Source: a virus. From it: a stretch of DNA of 32,709 bases. This document shows positions 17,171-24,738 of the stretch, in pieces. The notes below the pieces were generated by a model. That model did no database searches, was not told the origin of the DNA, and saw nothing but the letters and a program-made list of their open reading frames with translations. Both the position numbers and the translations under genes were made by a program. The first letter of the stretch is position 1; every line of letters starts with the position of its first letter. The stretch spans positions 1 through 32,709 of IMG/VR virus record IMGVR_UViG_3300043399_000301, one strand, 5' to 3'.

Positions 17171-18916
17171 TTAAACCGCTACCATTCCCGTAATAGTAAT
17201 ACTCAAAAGAGGAACATCAATAGCAGTCTCTATTCGTATAGAACTACCATCAATACTCTCCACTTCAATCTGAACACTTTGATTCAGGTGAGTTGCTCCT
17301 ATCGTAAAACTGTTTCTATTAACAAGACCAAGGTTGTGATTTATTACCAAAGGTGTATAAGCACTTGTACTTACTTCTGTATAATAACCTCTAACTACGT
17401 TAGCTGGAATCTCAGCAGGAGTACCCGTAGCACCTGAATTCAAAGGTGTATAGGTAGTCAGTCTTCTGTAGTCAATGTAATTAGCACCTTCAGATGTACT
17501 TACAATTCTTGTCTTTGTTGTGTTTGTATAACTGTTAGCAGCTTGATAGATCACCGTGCCAAGTCTTACAAACTCAGCGAAAGGTAATCCTGTGATATTA
17601 GCAAGTTCAGTATTGGCACCATCTCTTGCATCTGCTTTGGTTTGGTAAGTATTACCACACACAGCAACAACAGGGTATTCAACATCATTGGTTGCTAGAA
17701 CATGAATCAACACATACTGATTGTTTGGAACTTCATCAAGCAACCAAAACCCTGCTGACTCATGATTGTAAGCAACCCTTGTAGTACCAACATAAGCACT
17801 TGCATCACCGGGTTGAATCAATGGAAAATTATCAGGAAGTTTTCTATACCAATTAGCACCAGAACCTACTCTGTAGTAAACAGGTAGTTGTGCAACGGTA
17901 CTTAACTGCTGTGGTAAGTTATTGACTATATCAATAGTAATATCTTCGTCAGCAATAGCACCATCTGTACAAGCAAATGTACTATGACTATCTAGGCTTG
18001 CATCCGCATCTTTTATGATGCTATTCAACGCAAGACCTTTTCTGTACTGCGCACCAAGGGATAAATGCAGATGAGCATGAGTTGCTCCATCCATTGTAAT
18101 CCCATGCCGTTCGTCAGCAAAGTAAATATATTCTTGAGTATCTGCTCTCCAATAAATAATACCAACAAGAGCATTATTTCTAAAGAGACTTTCATTAGGC
18201 ACTGTAGTCTGTTTTAATACAGCATCAGTAGCATCGTAATAAATAAAGTATTCTGCTGTTACGTCAGGTAGTACAACAGAATCAGATTGTTTTGTGTATT
18301 CAAAACCTTTAAGCCAAACAGTGAAGTATTGCTCAACAGCAGATACTGCAAAGGTTCTAGTTGAAACATCAAAATCAAGGTCAGAAGAAACTCTGTCTTC
18401 AAAACCAGTAGGTTCATTCATTGCTTGGAATTGTCTACCTTGATTTCCAGTAACAACTACATGGTTTTCAATGTATTCTTTGATTGCTGATTCATCGGTA
18501 ACAATTCGTTCACCGTTATCAAACTTCAGGACAAGCTGTCCCTTGGTATTAAACTCAGCATCCACAAGCTCTCTAGAAGGCTCTAAAACGACCGTAGAGG
18601 TGTTTTCAGTAGCTTTGGCTACGTGGGTATTACCTTGTGCATTTAAATCGCTTGTAGGGCGTTCTAGTGCGTTCTTACGAGCATCTAGTACAGCCTGAAT
18701 GTGTGCAGGTAGCTTGTTAGCTTCCTTTTTGACAGCTTTTGGTTTATTCTTATTCTCTTCATTGCGTACTGCTGCTAAACCAGCAAATACAGCTTCTTCT
18801 TCTGTTTGTTCTTTATCAAGTGCAGCATTAGCAACTTTGCTAAACAGGGTACGCAAGTGCAACGATTTATTCTTGACTGAATCAGGTACATTGCTTGCAT
18901 TCCAAGGCATTTGCAC
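17171..18916 (-). CDS. ChaB-like domain fused to a large fibre/structural protein
   Basis: A 581-residue protein. Residues 4-50 (PWNASNVPDSVKNKSLHLRTLF...EEEAVFAGLAAV) match the ChaB-like fold, a small helical domain with the 'P-N-x-P-x-x-V' start and 'EEEA...A-W/A-A' end found in phage and baculovirus proteins. Residues 60-140 are a charged linker. From about 180 onward it is a beta-rich structural region (YFTVWLKGFEYTKQSDSVVLPD..., AHLHLSLGAQYRKGLALN...) similar to phage tail proteins. The start ATG has the ribosome site AAGGAG. It is first downstream of the promoter at 18984-19012. Confidence 0.65.
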   Translation of the reverse strand: MQMPWNASNVPDSVKNKSLHLRTLFSKVANAALDKEQTEEEAVFAGLAAVRNEENKNKPKAVKKEANKLPAHIQAVLDARKNALERPTSDLNAQGNTHVAKATENTSTVVLEPSRELVDAEFNTKGQLVLKFDNGERIVTDESAIKEYIENHVVVTGNQGRQFQAMNEPTGFEDRVSSDLDFDVSTRTFAVSAVEQYFTVWLKGFEYTKQSDSVVLPDVTAEYFIYYDATDAVLKQTTVPNESLFRNNALVGIIYWRADTQEYIYFADERHGITMDGATHAHLHLSLGAQYRKGLALNSIIKDADASLDSHSTFACTDGAIADEDITIDIVNNLPQQLSTVAQLPVYYRVGSGANWYRKLPDNFPLIQPGDASAYVGTTRVAYNHESAGFWLLDEVPNNQYVLIHVLATNDVEYPVVAVCGNTYQTKADARDGANTELANITGLPFAEFVRLGTVIYQAANSYTNTTKTRIVSTSEGANYIDYRRLTTYTPLNSGATGTPAEIPANVVRGYYTEVSTSAYTPLVINHNLGLVNRNSFTIGATHLNQSVQIEVESIDGSSIRIETAIDVPLLSITITGMVAV

Positions 18917-18944
18917 TCCTTTGTTGTTATTATTTAAGACAAAA

Positions 18945-18967
18945 GAAAGCCTGCCCCGAAGGGCAGG
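18945..18967 (-). terminator. Intrinsic terminator-like hairpin (CCTGCCC/GGGCAGG)
   Basis: A perfect 7-bp GC-rich stem with a UUCG loop, followed on the minus strand by CTTTCTTTTG. It lies between the portal and structural genes, but also only about 10 bases into the transcript expected from the promoter at 18984-19012. Confidence 0.7.
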
Positions 18968-18983
18968 TTTATTAGTTATAATA

Positions 18984-19012
18984 ATTATAGCATAGCTTGA
19001 TTATAATTGCAA
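18984..19012 (-). promoter_or_regulatory. Promoter upstream of the structural run
   Basis: On the minus strand TTGCAA (19007-19012), a 17-base spacer ending in TGC, and TATAAT (18984-18989) form an extended -10 promoter just after the portal stop. Confidence 0.6.
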
Positions 19013-19023
19013 GTCTTCTTAGG

Positions 19024-20496
19024 TTAAGCGTTTTCTTTATTAGAAACAGAACTATCGTCACTTGACACAGCTTTACCTGTACCTGAACCCAATCCTTCTT
19101 TCATTCCATCCCCAACTCTACTTTCATTGTCTCCGAGAAGTTCATCAAGGTCAGCATCATCATCCAGCGGGTCAACACCCAATGCACCAAGAACTCTGTT
19201 GACAACATCATGAGTCTTAGGCAGGAAGCCTACAGCACCCATCCGCTGAATTGCACGAGAGAAGTCATCAAGATCAGTCTCTTCAAAGCCTTCGTAATCA
19301 ACCTTGCATCTGCGAGTTACATCCCATGAATTCAATTCATAGATTTGACGAATCAAGTCATCATTCAGAACTTGAACAATTCTACGCAAGTAATTCTCAA
19401 TAGCATTGCCTGTGATACTGTTCTTCAAAGAACCAAGTGCAAAGCTACCTGTTTGAGTATTACCCATCAAAAGAATATCAGCAGACAACCCAATGAAAAT
19501 CATTGTTCTGTAATAGTCCTTAATGGCTGCTGTATCAAATGATTTTTTACCTTCGCTAGAAAGCAGTTGCAAATCAAACAACTCTTTACGAGTCTCAGGG
19601 TCAACAGCACTAGGAAGAATCACACCTGCTTGACTACCTTGTTGAAGGTTACGAACAATGTTCTTAAAGTTTTCGTAAACAATCTTCTGGTCTGGGCTTG
19701 CATCTGCTGACATATACTGCGCAGGAAGTCTTAGCAGAGGAATACCTTGAAGGTCTTTAGAAACACCCGTTGCTTCTAGTTCTTCAATAGCTTGCAGGTA
19801 TTTCCAAGGAAGGTACACATCTCTCAAAGGAGAAGTACCATAAGGATTACTACGGTTTCTACCAATGTTAAACAGCATGAACTTAGAACGAGGTAGGATT
19901 ACTTCATTCTCAAGTCTCTTGGCATGAAAACCATAAGGGTCATGCAACCAAGAGATATTCTGCTTAACACCAAGAACGTCATTACCGTCGTCAGACATAA
20001 TGAACTTTTCAATGCTCTCTTGGCTGCGCAGCTTGAGTTTACGAGGTGCGATCAAACCATCATCGTACATACTGCCTGCTGCTTTTGTACGCCTACGATA
20101 TACTTTTTCAATAACAGAAAAACCATGAACACTCATAGTCATAACTTCACTAATGAAGTCATCCATGCTATGTTCCATATCATCAAGCATCTGAGTTACA
20201 ATCTCAGCTTTCTTCTTTTCGTCTTCTGTGTAATCCTTGGGAGGCATAACCCTGAACTTAGCTTTGCTAATCATGCAATTATACAGATTCAAAGCTGAGT
20301 TAATACTAGGATGAAGGCTCATCTGACGATAAGTCTTGATAGCATTAGGATGATTCAGTTCTTTCTTCAGTTCTTCGTTGCTTACACCATTGAAAAGACG
20401 AACAGCGTTGTAACCGATTTCACCTAGTCTAAATCTATCTGGTGTATCAAGAGAAGAAGCCTTTTCAATGGCTTCAGTCTGTTTAGCTCTAGCCAT
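19024..20496 (-). CDS. Portal protein
   Basis: A 490-residue protein of the phage portal type. It has MSLHPSINSALNLYNCMISKAKFRVMPP near the N terminus, a middle part with VMTMSVHGFSVIEKVYRRR and YLPWKYLQAIEELEATGVSKDLQGIPLLRLP, and the C-terminal FIGLSADILLMGNTQTGSFAL. This resembles the SPP1/Mu gp29 (DUF935-like) portals. Portals form the dodecameric ring through which DNA is packaged. It lies directly downstream of the large terminase, the usual order, with a 23-base gap and the ribosome site AAGGAGAAGCC. Confidence 0.85.
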   Translation of the reverse strand: MARAKQTEAIEKASSLDTPDRFRLGEIGYNAVRLFNGVSNEELKKELNHPNAIKTYRQMSLHPSINSALNLYNCMISKAKFRVMPPKDYTEDEKKKAEIVTQMLDDMEHSMDDFISEVMTMSVHGFSVIEKVYRRRTKAAGSMYDDGLIAPRKLKLRSQESIEKFIMSDDGNDVLGVKQNISWLHDPYGFHAKRLENEVILPRSKFMLFNIGRNRSNPYGTSPLRDVYLPWKYLQAIEELEATGVSKDLQGIPLLRLPAQYMSADASPDQKIVYENFKNIVRNLQQGSQAGVILPSAVDPETRKELFDLQLLSSEGKKSFDTAAIKDYYRTMIFIGLSADILLMGNTQTGSFALGSLKNSITGNAIENYLRRIVQVLNDDLIRQIYELNSWDVTRRCKVDYEGFEETDLDDFSRAIQRMGAVGFLPKTHDVVNRVLGALGVDPLDDDADLDELLGDNESRVGDGMKEGLGSGTGKAVSSDDSSVSNKENA

Positions 20497-20519
20497 ACTA
20501 GGCTTCTCCTTTAATTAAA

Positions 20520-21620
20520 TTAAGTAAATTCACCTGCGGTTAGACTTTGTACTAAATCTGAGGGAATGTCTGATTGTTGGAAACCGAAGGATGTACCTGT
20601 GGTTAGGTCAGATGGGAGGTGGAAGGATGGGAGTTGCAGTGTCTGATTCAATCCCCAAAATGCTGAGACAGCAGAATCTAGTGCGTCATCGTGCTGCTTA
20701 CCATCTCCTTGGAACTGCTCAAGTTCGGTAAAAAACCAATCATTCCATTGTGCAGAAACAGCAGAAACAACACCAGCCTGACATACAGAGGCAAAAGGTC
20801 TGAAACGTATGAGTTTAGATTTATTGCCTGTTGGATGCAGAATTACATGCCTTCCTGTTTTTTCTGCTAACTTTTGTTGTAAAGCCCTTGCGTATGCTTT
20901 TCCAGCAGCACCAGCGTCAACCGGAATTACGTAAGTAATATCAGAAGGCTCATTCCTGGATAATTCTAGCAAATACTCCTCAACTTTATGAAAACGATCA
21001 CGAAAGCGGTGAGCATGTTCTATGCAATACGAACTACCATCTCTGTTGCGCGACAGAAGAACCGTGGCCGAGAAATCTGGATCTTTATTAACTTCATCGA
21101 CAACACTACCTGCTATATCAAAACCTCTGTAACGCCTACCATGAAAAGGTGGAGTATCCACGATTTGTACCCAAGACCTTTTAAAATACCCCTCAAAGGA
21201 CTTTGTTACATACCAGTTGCCGTACAGTAGTGCTTCTTTTGATTCCCTGTCTTGCCCCTCAAGCCATGCCACGTATTCCGGTTGCCGAGCCATGAGCACA
21301 GGATTATCATACACATTGGCATTTATAAAGGTAAAAGACAGTGGTTGACAACCCGGTACTTGCTCTATAACATCCTCGCGGGTATCGCCCCATATCATTT
21401 GACTATCGCGCATGGTGAACCAACGAGTGACACCGCATTTTTCTGGGTCTGGTAGGCCATCTTCAAGCAAATACCACTCTAACCAATTCGTAAGCCAGTG
21501 TCCCTTACCAGCAGGGTTGCATGTCATACGCATTTTTGGTTTCATCTTAGCTTCTGAGCGAAGCCTTGACATAATATAAATCACTTGAGATTCAGTTACT
21601 TTTATTCGCACTGATTCGTT
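20520..21620 (-). CDS. terL: Large terminase, exon 2 (nuclease half)
   Basis: The C-terminal part of the large terminase. VTESQVIYIMSRLRSEAKMKPKMRMTCNPAGKGHW is the end of the ATPase domain (sensor motif TCNP). It is followed by an RNase H-type nuclease with RGFDIAG, a central PVDAGAAGKAYARAL, and QHDDALDSAVSAF, each carrying a candidate metal-binding aspartate. It packages DNA into the prohead and cuts concatemers. The 5' boundary is approximate: the frame is open back to an in-frame TGA near 21624 and would be joined to exon 1 by splicing of the group I intron. The preceding in-frame residues, INESVRIK, occupy the place of the Walker B motif but show Asn-Glu rather than Asp-Glu. Confidence 0.85.
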   Translation of the reverse strand, partial: NESVRIKVTESQVIYIMSRLRSEAKMKPKMRMTCNPAGKGHWLTNWLEWYLLEDGLPDPEKCGVTRWFTMRDSQMIWGDTREDVIEQVPGCQPLSFTFINANVYDNPVLMARQPEYVAWLEGQDRESKEALLYGNWYVTKSFEGYFKRSWVQIVDTPPFHGRRYRGFDIAGSVVDEVNKDPDFSATVLLSRNRDGSSYCIEHAHRFRDRFHKVEEYLLELSRNEPSDITYVIPVDAGAAGKAYARALQQKLAEKTGRHVILHPTGNKSKLIRFRPFASVCQAGVVSAVSAQWNDWFFTELEQFQGDGKQHDDALDSAVSAFWGLNQTLQLPSFHLPSDLTTGTSFGFQQSDIPSDLVQSLTAGEFT

Positions 21621-21912
21621 AATTCAGCACCGCTTTAGCTGCTTGTGCTTTCACACAAGAATAGACTATATCATGTACTTTCGTACTCCCCCGCTTCGAT
21701 GCACTTGCATCTACGGCTTACGCCTAGTCGTTGAACCTTCTCCTGAACGGAGCTTGGCTGCTGATTGCCCAATCCTGATTGTTTTCAAACCATCACGCTT
21801 ATCGTTTCCAACTACGTTGTGGTCAATCCGGCTCTAAGGGGTTTCCAGCAATTCAAGGGATTTTACAACAGCTACCTAAATCAACTGTTGGGCCTCGTCA
21901 AGTAACTTAGGT
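21612..21912 (-). other. Group I intron in the large terminase gene (ORF-less)
   Basis: On the minus strand the intervening 300 bases carry the group I core elements in order. P: AATTGCTGGAAACCCC (21838-21853). Q: GGGCAATCAGCAGCCAAGC (21752-21770). R: GGTTCAACGACTA (21725-21737). S: ATGATATAGTCTA (21662-21674). A 6-bp P9-type hairpin CTTGTG/CACAAG (21642-21659) follows. A P1 is possible between exon GGCU ending at 21913 and GGCC at 21891-21894, with the usual U.G pair. The layout resembles IA-type phage introns such as those in T4 td and phage Twort. It interrupts the ATPase domain just before Walker B. End points are approximate; no ORF lies inside. Confidence 0.88.
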
Positions 21913-22288
21913 AGCCGCTGATATTTGCCAACCCTGAAAACTGTGTTTGTCTTCTTCGTATTGACAATGCCGAAAAGAAATAGTGCCACCATTTGGATAT
22001 TCAATGACCCCATCTCTTTTCTTTATTTTCAGTTTGTTGCTATACATATCGTTGTGTAAATTCTGAAATGTCTCAAAAATACCTCCCGGCCCGTGAATTT
22101 GTGGCGTTAATCTACGTACACAAAGTCCGCGAAATTTGGGGTCATCGGTGTATTTCAGAAAGTCCATAGCACCTAAGTAACTCTTACCTGCTTTAGCCAG
22201 CACCGCCACCAAAAACGACAACATCCTGTGTCGCGTTTATATACATCTCTTGTTTTCGGCTGGCTGGGCCGATTACTTTATTGCTCAT
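21913..22288 (-). pseudogene. terL: Large terminase, exon 1 (ATPase half) with a frame break in Walker A
   Basis: ATG at 22288 has a good ribosome site (AAGGAGAG) and encodes MSNKVIGPASRKQEMYINAT then QDVVVFGGGAG, but hits TAA at 22193-22195. Skipping one base (T at 22195) continues as KAGKSYLGAMDFLKY and then PNGGTISFRHCQYEEDKHSFQGWQISAA, clearly the Terminase_6N ATPase. So the break falls exactly inside the P-loop (GAGKAGKS). Removing four bases (TAAA) would give the shorter, more usual GGGAGAGKS. It may be a programmed +1 frameshift, a real lesion, or a sequence error. Exon 1 is joined to exon 2 across the group I intron. Confidence 0.8.
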
Positions 22289-22317
22289 TAAATACTCTCC
22301 TTATTTCTTGCAAAATT

Positions 22318-23391
22318 TCACTTTTGTATTTTACTCAACCTCTCAAGAAACTCCTCTAGTGCATCCAGAGAGTAACACTCAGTAAATCCATTATGTCTAT
22401 GATAATCCTTCATGATTTCTTTTGAAAATCTGTATTTCTTCATTTCTCCGTGAATCTTTTTCTCAGTTCGCACAGCATCAATTCCTCTGGGCATTGGTAT
22501 CTCTACAAGCAACACCGCATCAGCCTTCGCGGAAACACCGTAGTTGGATTTCCTATTGGAAATATCCTTAGCAAATCCAAATTTCAACCACTGAAATCCA
22601 TCTTGGGAGAATTTAAAGAGATATAAATTACTTGGTTTAGTATAATGAGAGTCCCCACAAACCTCGCACGAGTATGAATCTGAAATAGCGTGGTCGATTC
22701 GTAAAGTCTTTTTGTGACCGCATGGCAGTATGTACTCTTTATACCTATCACCAATGTCTTTTACCTCAATCAGACCGTGCGCAGCAGCGGCATTGTAATT
22801 GTTTTCATCAGCACAAACACGGCAAACAACATTACCTTTGATTATCTGAGAATGATGCACTCGTTTAATGTGTCCGCACTTCTTAAATCGTATATCTCGA
22901 AAATATCCTACCAAATCTGTACCAGAACTTTCGTAAACATATCCATTCTTATCTGAAAAGGAATGCAACTTTTCCTCAAAACATTCCGAACAGCGTTTTA
23001 CTTTACTCTCCCTAATATTCTGAGTGGACATTTCTGAAATGTGCCCACAAGGGCGAATATATAGCTTACGACTTGCACTAACATGGTGCAAAAGTGCAAA
23101 TCCTTTGGTGCTGGCTTCTTTGGCATGTACAAGTAGTAGACAGGCCTTGCACATCGTATTATTGCGACGAACATGAGTTGGTTGATAAAATGCAGAATGT
23201 CCACAGGTATCATGAGTGTAGTAATTGTAATTTGGATCACTCGACCTACTCACAAGGGTTAGATTTACATTCTTTGCTTCTTCAGCTTGAGATTTATTTA
23301 CCGGTTTAGTGAAATCCTGTTTTATTGCACCATCAGTAAGGTGTGTAAAAAGACCTTTCTGAAACTGCCCGTATCTTTTGTATGTATCCAT
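22318..23391 (-). CDS. Homing endonuclease: four zinc repeats plus C-terminal GIY-YIG
   Basis: A 357-residue protein between small and large terminase genes. Four repeats of the form C-G-H...C-x2-C are visible: C63-G-H/C81-C84, C115-G-H/C134-C137, C172-G-H/C190-C193 and C224-G-H/C242-C245. They are probable zinc-binding DNA-contact modules. Residues 256-345 resemble a GIY-YIG-type nuclease (LYLFKFSQ...WLKFGFAKDISNRKSNYG with R280, and a glutamate in TEKKIHGEM). The start ATG 23391 has GAGGGA as ribosome site. It shares a structured leader with the endonuclease at 1848-2609. Its position near the group I intron suggests it could promote homing of that intron or of itself. Confidence 0.8.
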   Translation of the reverse strand: MDTYKRYGQFQKGLFTHLTDGAIKQDFTKPVNKSQAEEAKNVNLTLVSRSSDPNYNYYTHDTCGHSAFYQPTHVRRNNTMCKACLLLVHAKEASTKGFALLHHVSASRKLYIRPCGHISEMSTQNIRESKVKRCSECFEEKLHSFSDKNGYVYESSGTDLVGYFRDIRFKKCGHIKRVHHSQIIKGNVVCRVCADENNYNAAAAHGLIEVKDIGDRYKEYILPCGHKKTLRIDHAISDSYSCEVCGDSHYTKPSNLYLFKFSQDGFQWLKFGFAKDISNRKSNYGVSAKADAVLLVEIPMPRGIDAVRTEKKIHGEMKKYRFSKEIMKDYHRHNGFTECYSLDALEEFLERLSKIQK

Positions 23392-23422
23392 ATGTCCCTC
23401 AAAACACCCTCACAAAGAAAAT

Positions 23423-23468
23423 GAGCAGGGAGGTGAGGAATCTCCTTTTCGGTTGGCCGACCTAGCTC
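23423..23468 (-). ncRNA. Structured leader element of the second homing-endonuclease gene
   Basis: A 46-nt element folding as GAGC/GCTC outer stem, GGT/ACC hairpin, linker GAAAA, and GGAG/CTCC hairpin. It is homologous to 2646-2692, with three compensating changes in the outer stem and one in the second hairpin. It begins 7 bases after the -10 TATAAT, so it would be at the very 5' end of the transcript. Confidence 0.6.
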
Positions 23469-23475
23469 TTTTCAT

Positions 23476-23481
23476 ATTATA
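23476..23481 (-). promoter_or_regulatory. Extended -10 promoter for the second endonuclease gene
   Basis: TGG-TATAAT on the minus strand, overlapping the end of the small terminase gene. No good -35 is seen at 17 bases, so activity relies on the extended -10. Confidence 0.45.
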
Positions 23482-23489
23482 CCACAGGT

Positions 23490-23876
23490 TTAAGCAACCT
23501 TCTGGTCTTCGTTGTTAATCATCTTTAGACTAAACACTGGAGTATTAGTTTCGTTAACTTCTTCGGCTTCTGATTCATCGTAGCGATAATCAAACGTATC
23601 TAGCAAAAGCTGTCTATATGTTTGAATCAACAAAGCAGCGGATTTCAACTTGTTCTGATCTGCTGATTCTGGATTTTCAAGAATCTGAGCAGCAGCTTGG
23701 ATAGCTTTAGCTTGCAAAGGCTTGAACTTGCGGACAAGACTCAACAACTCAGCAGAACGAATCTCTCTGTTCGTCAGCGGCTTATCCAACGGCCCTCGCT
23801 TGGGTCTACCAATAGGATTGCCACTAATCCCCGGTTTCCATGCTGGATTACCAGCACCTCGTTTGTCTTCTTGCAT
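23490..23876 (-). CDS. terS: Small terminase subunit-like protein (DUF5681 type)
   Basis: A 128-residue protein starting with a Gly/Pro/Arg-rich segment, GNPAWKPGISGNPIGRPKRG (residues 8-27), the hallmark of the DUF5681 family that sits just upstream of large terminases. The rest is helical (NREIRSAELLSLVRKFKPLQAKAIQAAAQILEN), suitable for ring assembly. The start ATG has AGGAG 5 bases upstream. It recognises packaging sites in related phages. Two kinds of insertion, the endonuclease gene and the intron, separate it from an intact terL. Confidence 0.75.
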   Translation of the reverse strand: MQEDKRGAGNPAWKPGISGNPIGRPKRGPLDKPLTNREIRSAELLSLVRKFKPLQAKAIQAAAQILENPESADQNKLKSAALLIQTYRQLLLDTFDYRYDESEAEEVNETNTPVFSLKMINNEDQKVA

Positions 23877-23938
23877 AGATACTCCTGTGTTCTATTTGCG
23901 TATCAGTGCCTTGGCACCTTTACTCCTAAAAATTATTC

Positions 23939-23956
23939 ATAAGCCTCTTGGCTTAT
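23939..23956 (-). terminator. Hairpin with U-rich tail upstream of the small terminase
   Basis: ATAAGCC/GGCTTAT, a 7-bp stem with a 4-base loop, followed on the minus strand by GAATAATTTTTA. It could end the tRNA/small-gene transcript before the terminase genes. Confidence 0.45.
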
Positions 23957-24074
23957 AGTTAATCACTAAGTTGTTTGAAATAATTGCTGAAATTCACGTA
24001 TGAGGTGAATATTAACGAATAATCTAATCAAAATGAGAATAGATTGCTGAATAAATACTTGAATAGATACTTGA

Positions 24075-24262
24075 ATAGTTACTGGTTACGATTCCAGTGT
24101 AGGCATTTCGTTCCTACCGCGTACTGAACACGCTTGCGTACTTAATCTTAGTAGCGTGGCGGCTACCTCAGCCTGTTACGGTTTAACGTAGCTCCAAGTG
24201 ACTACGGACGCCTGAGCATATAGTGCTCTAACCGGTAGCGACAACGGCCCTAAGGTGGGTTC
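24075..24262. other. GC-richer, hairpin-dense non-coding segment
   Basis: About 190 bases next to the tRNA gene with no credible open frame. It holds several perfect short stems: GAGCA/TGCTC, CGTAG/CTACG, GTTA/TAAC, GTAGG/CCTAC and GTAG/CTAC. The higher GC and stems contrast with AT-rich surroundings and suggest a structured RNA. No tRNA cloverleaf could be completed here. Confidence 0.35.
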
Positions 24263-24336
24263 TGGTGCTGCTTGCTGAAATCGAATCAACACAGGTTCAT
24301 TACAAGTGAACTATTCTACCATTAAATTAAAGCAGC
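24263..24336 (-). tRNA. tRNA-Thr (anticodon UGU)
   Basis: A complete cloverleaf on the minus strand: acceptor GCTGCTT/AAGCAGC, a D-arm with ATT/AAT and the GG pair, anticodon stem GTTCA/TGAAC with loop CTTGTAA (anticodon TGT), a 4-base variable loop, T-arm with loop TTCGATT, and an encoded CCA end. The length is 74 bases including CCA. It sits between small early-type genes and the terminase genes. Phage tRNAs often supply codons favoured by the phage; ACA codons are frequent in the AT-rich genes here. Confidence 0.93.
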
Positions 24337-24349
24337 TTATCTATAACCT

Positions 24350-24511
24350 TCAGAACCTAGGAGAAACAAGATAACTGTTTACAGTCCTATCAAATTGTTT
24401 CTCTAGTTGTTCAATATCATGAACTGTCTGAGGGTTGTATTCTTTGATGTAATCTTCAAAGGTGTAAGGCTTGAAGAACATAGCAACGTTTTGGAAGAAT
24501 TCTTTAATCAT
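24350..24511 (-). CDS. Small hypothetical protein (53 aa)
   Basis: The ATG at 24511 overlaps the TGA of the upstream gene (TGATG), a classic coupled start. The protein begins MIKEFFQNVAMFFKPYTF and is largely helical, ending in VSPRF. It was probably missed by length cut-offs. No family is recognised; co-expression with the 75-residue neighbour is likely. Confidence 0.65.
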   Translation of the reverse strand: MIKEFFQNVAMFFKPYTFEDYIKEYNPQTVHDIEQLEKQFDRTVNSYLVSPRF

Positions 24512-24738
24512 CACTTCTTCTCCTGCACAAAACCATAAAGCTCTGCTGCTTTTTTGGTGATTTCTTCAATGCTATACATCGTTGGTATATACAAGCGCCA
24601 ATCATCAGGCTTTGCATTACCAATTCTGACCATGTTATCAAATGTACTCAAAGCAATTTCTTTGTTTACATCGTACTGTCGCTGAAGGTATGTTTCAGCC
24701 ATCTTGAGCATTTCTGCACGTAATTCAAAAGGTGTCAT
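24511..24738 (-). CDS. Small conserved-type phage protein (75 aa)
   Basis: Begins MTPFELRAEMLKMAETYLQRQYDV and has a C-terminal YSIEEITKKAAELYGFVQ. This layout resembles small hypothetical proteins common in T4-like and other large phages (a 'MTPFE-R-E-LK-A' start and a C-terminal helix). Its ATG is preceded by AGGAGAACACAC. Function is unknown. It is coupled to the 53-residue gene downstream. Confidence 0.65.
   Translation of the reverse strand: MTPFELRAEMLKMAETYLQRQYDVNKEIALSTFDNMVRIGNAKPDDWRLYIPTMYSIEEITKKAAELYGFVQEKK

Noticed and set aside
1-18916. Diversity-generating retroelement acting on the fibre genes
   Set aside because: There is no reverse transcriptase gene and no template/variable repeat pair visible in the window.
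24200-24262. Second tRNA beside tRNA-Thr (GGTTAGAGC looks like a D-arm)
   Set aside because: No anticodon stem with U33, no T-arm and no matching acceptor strands could be found.
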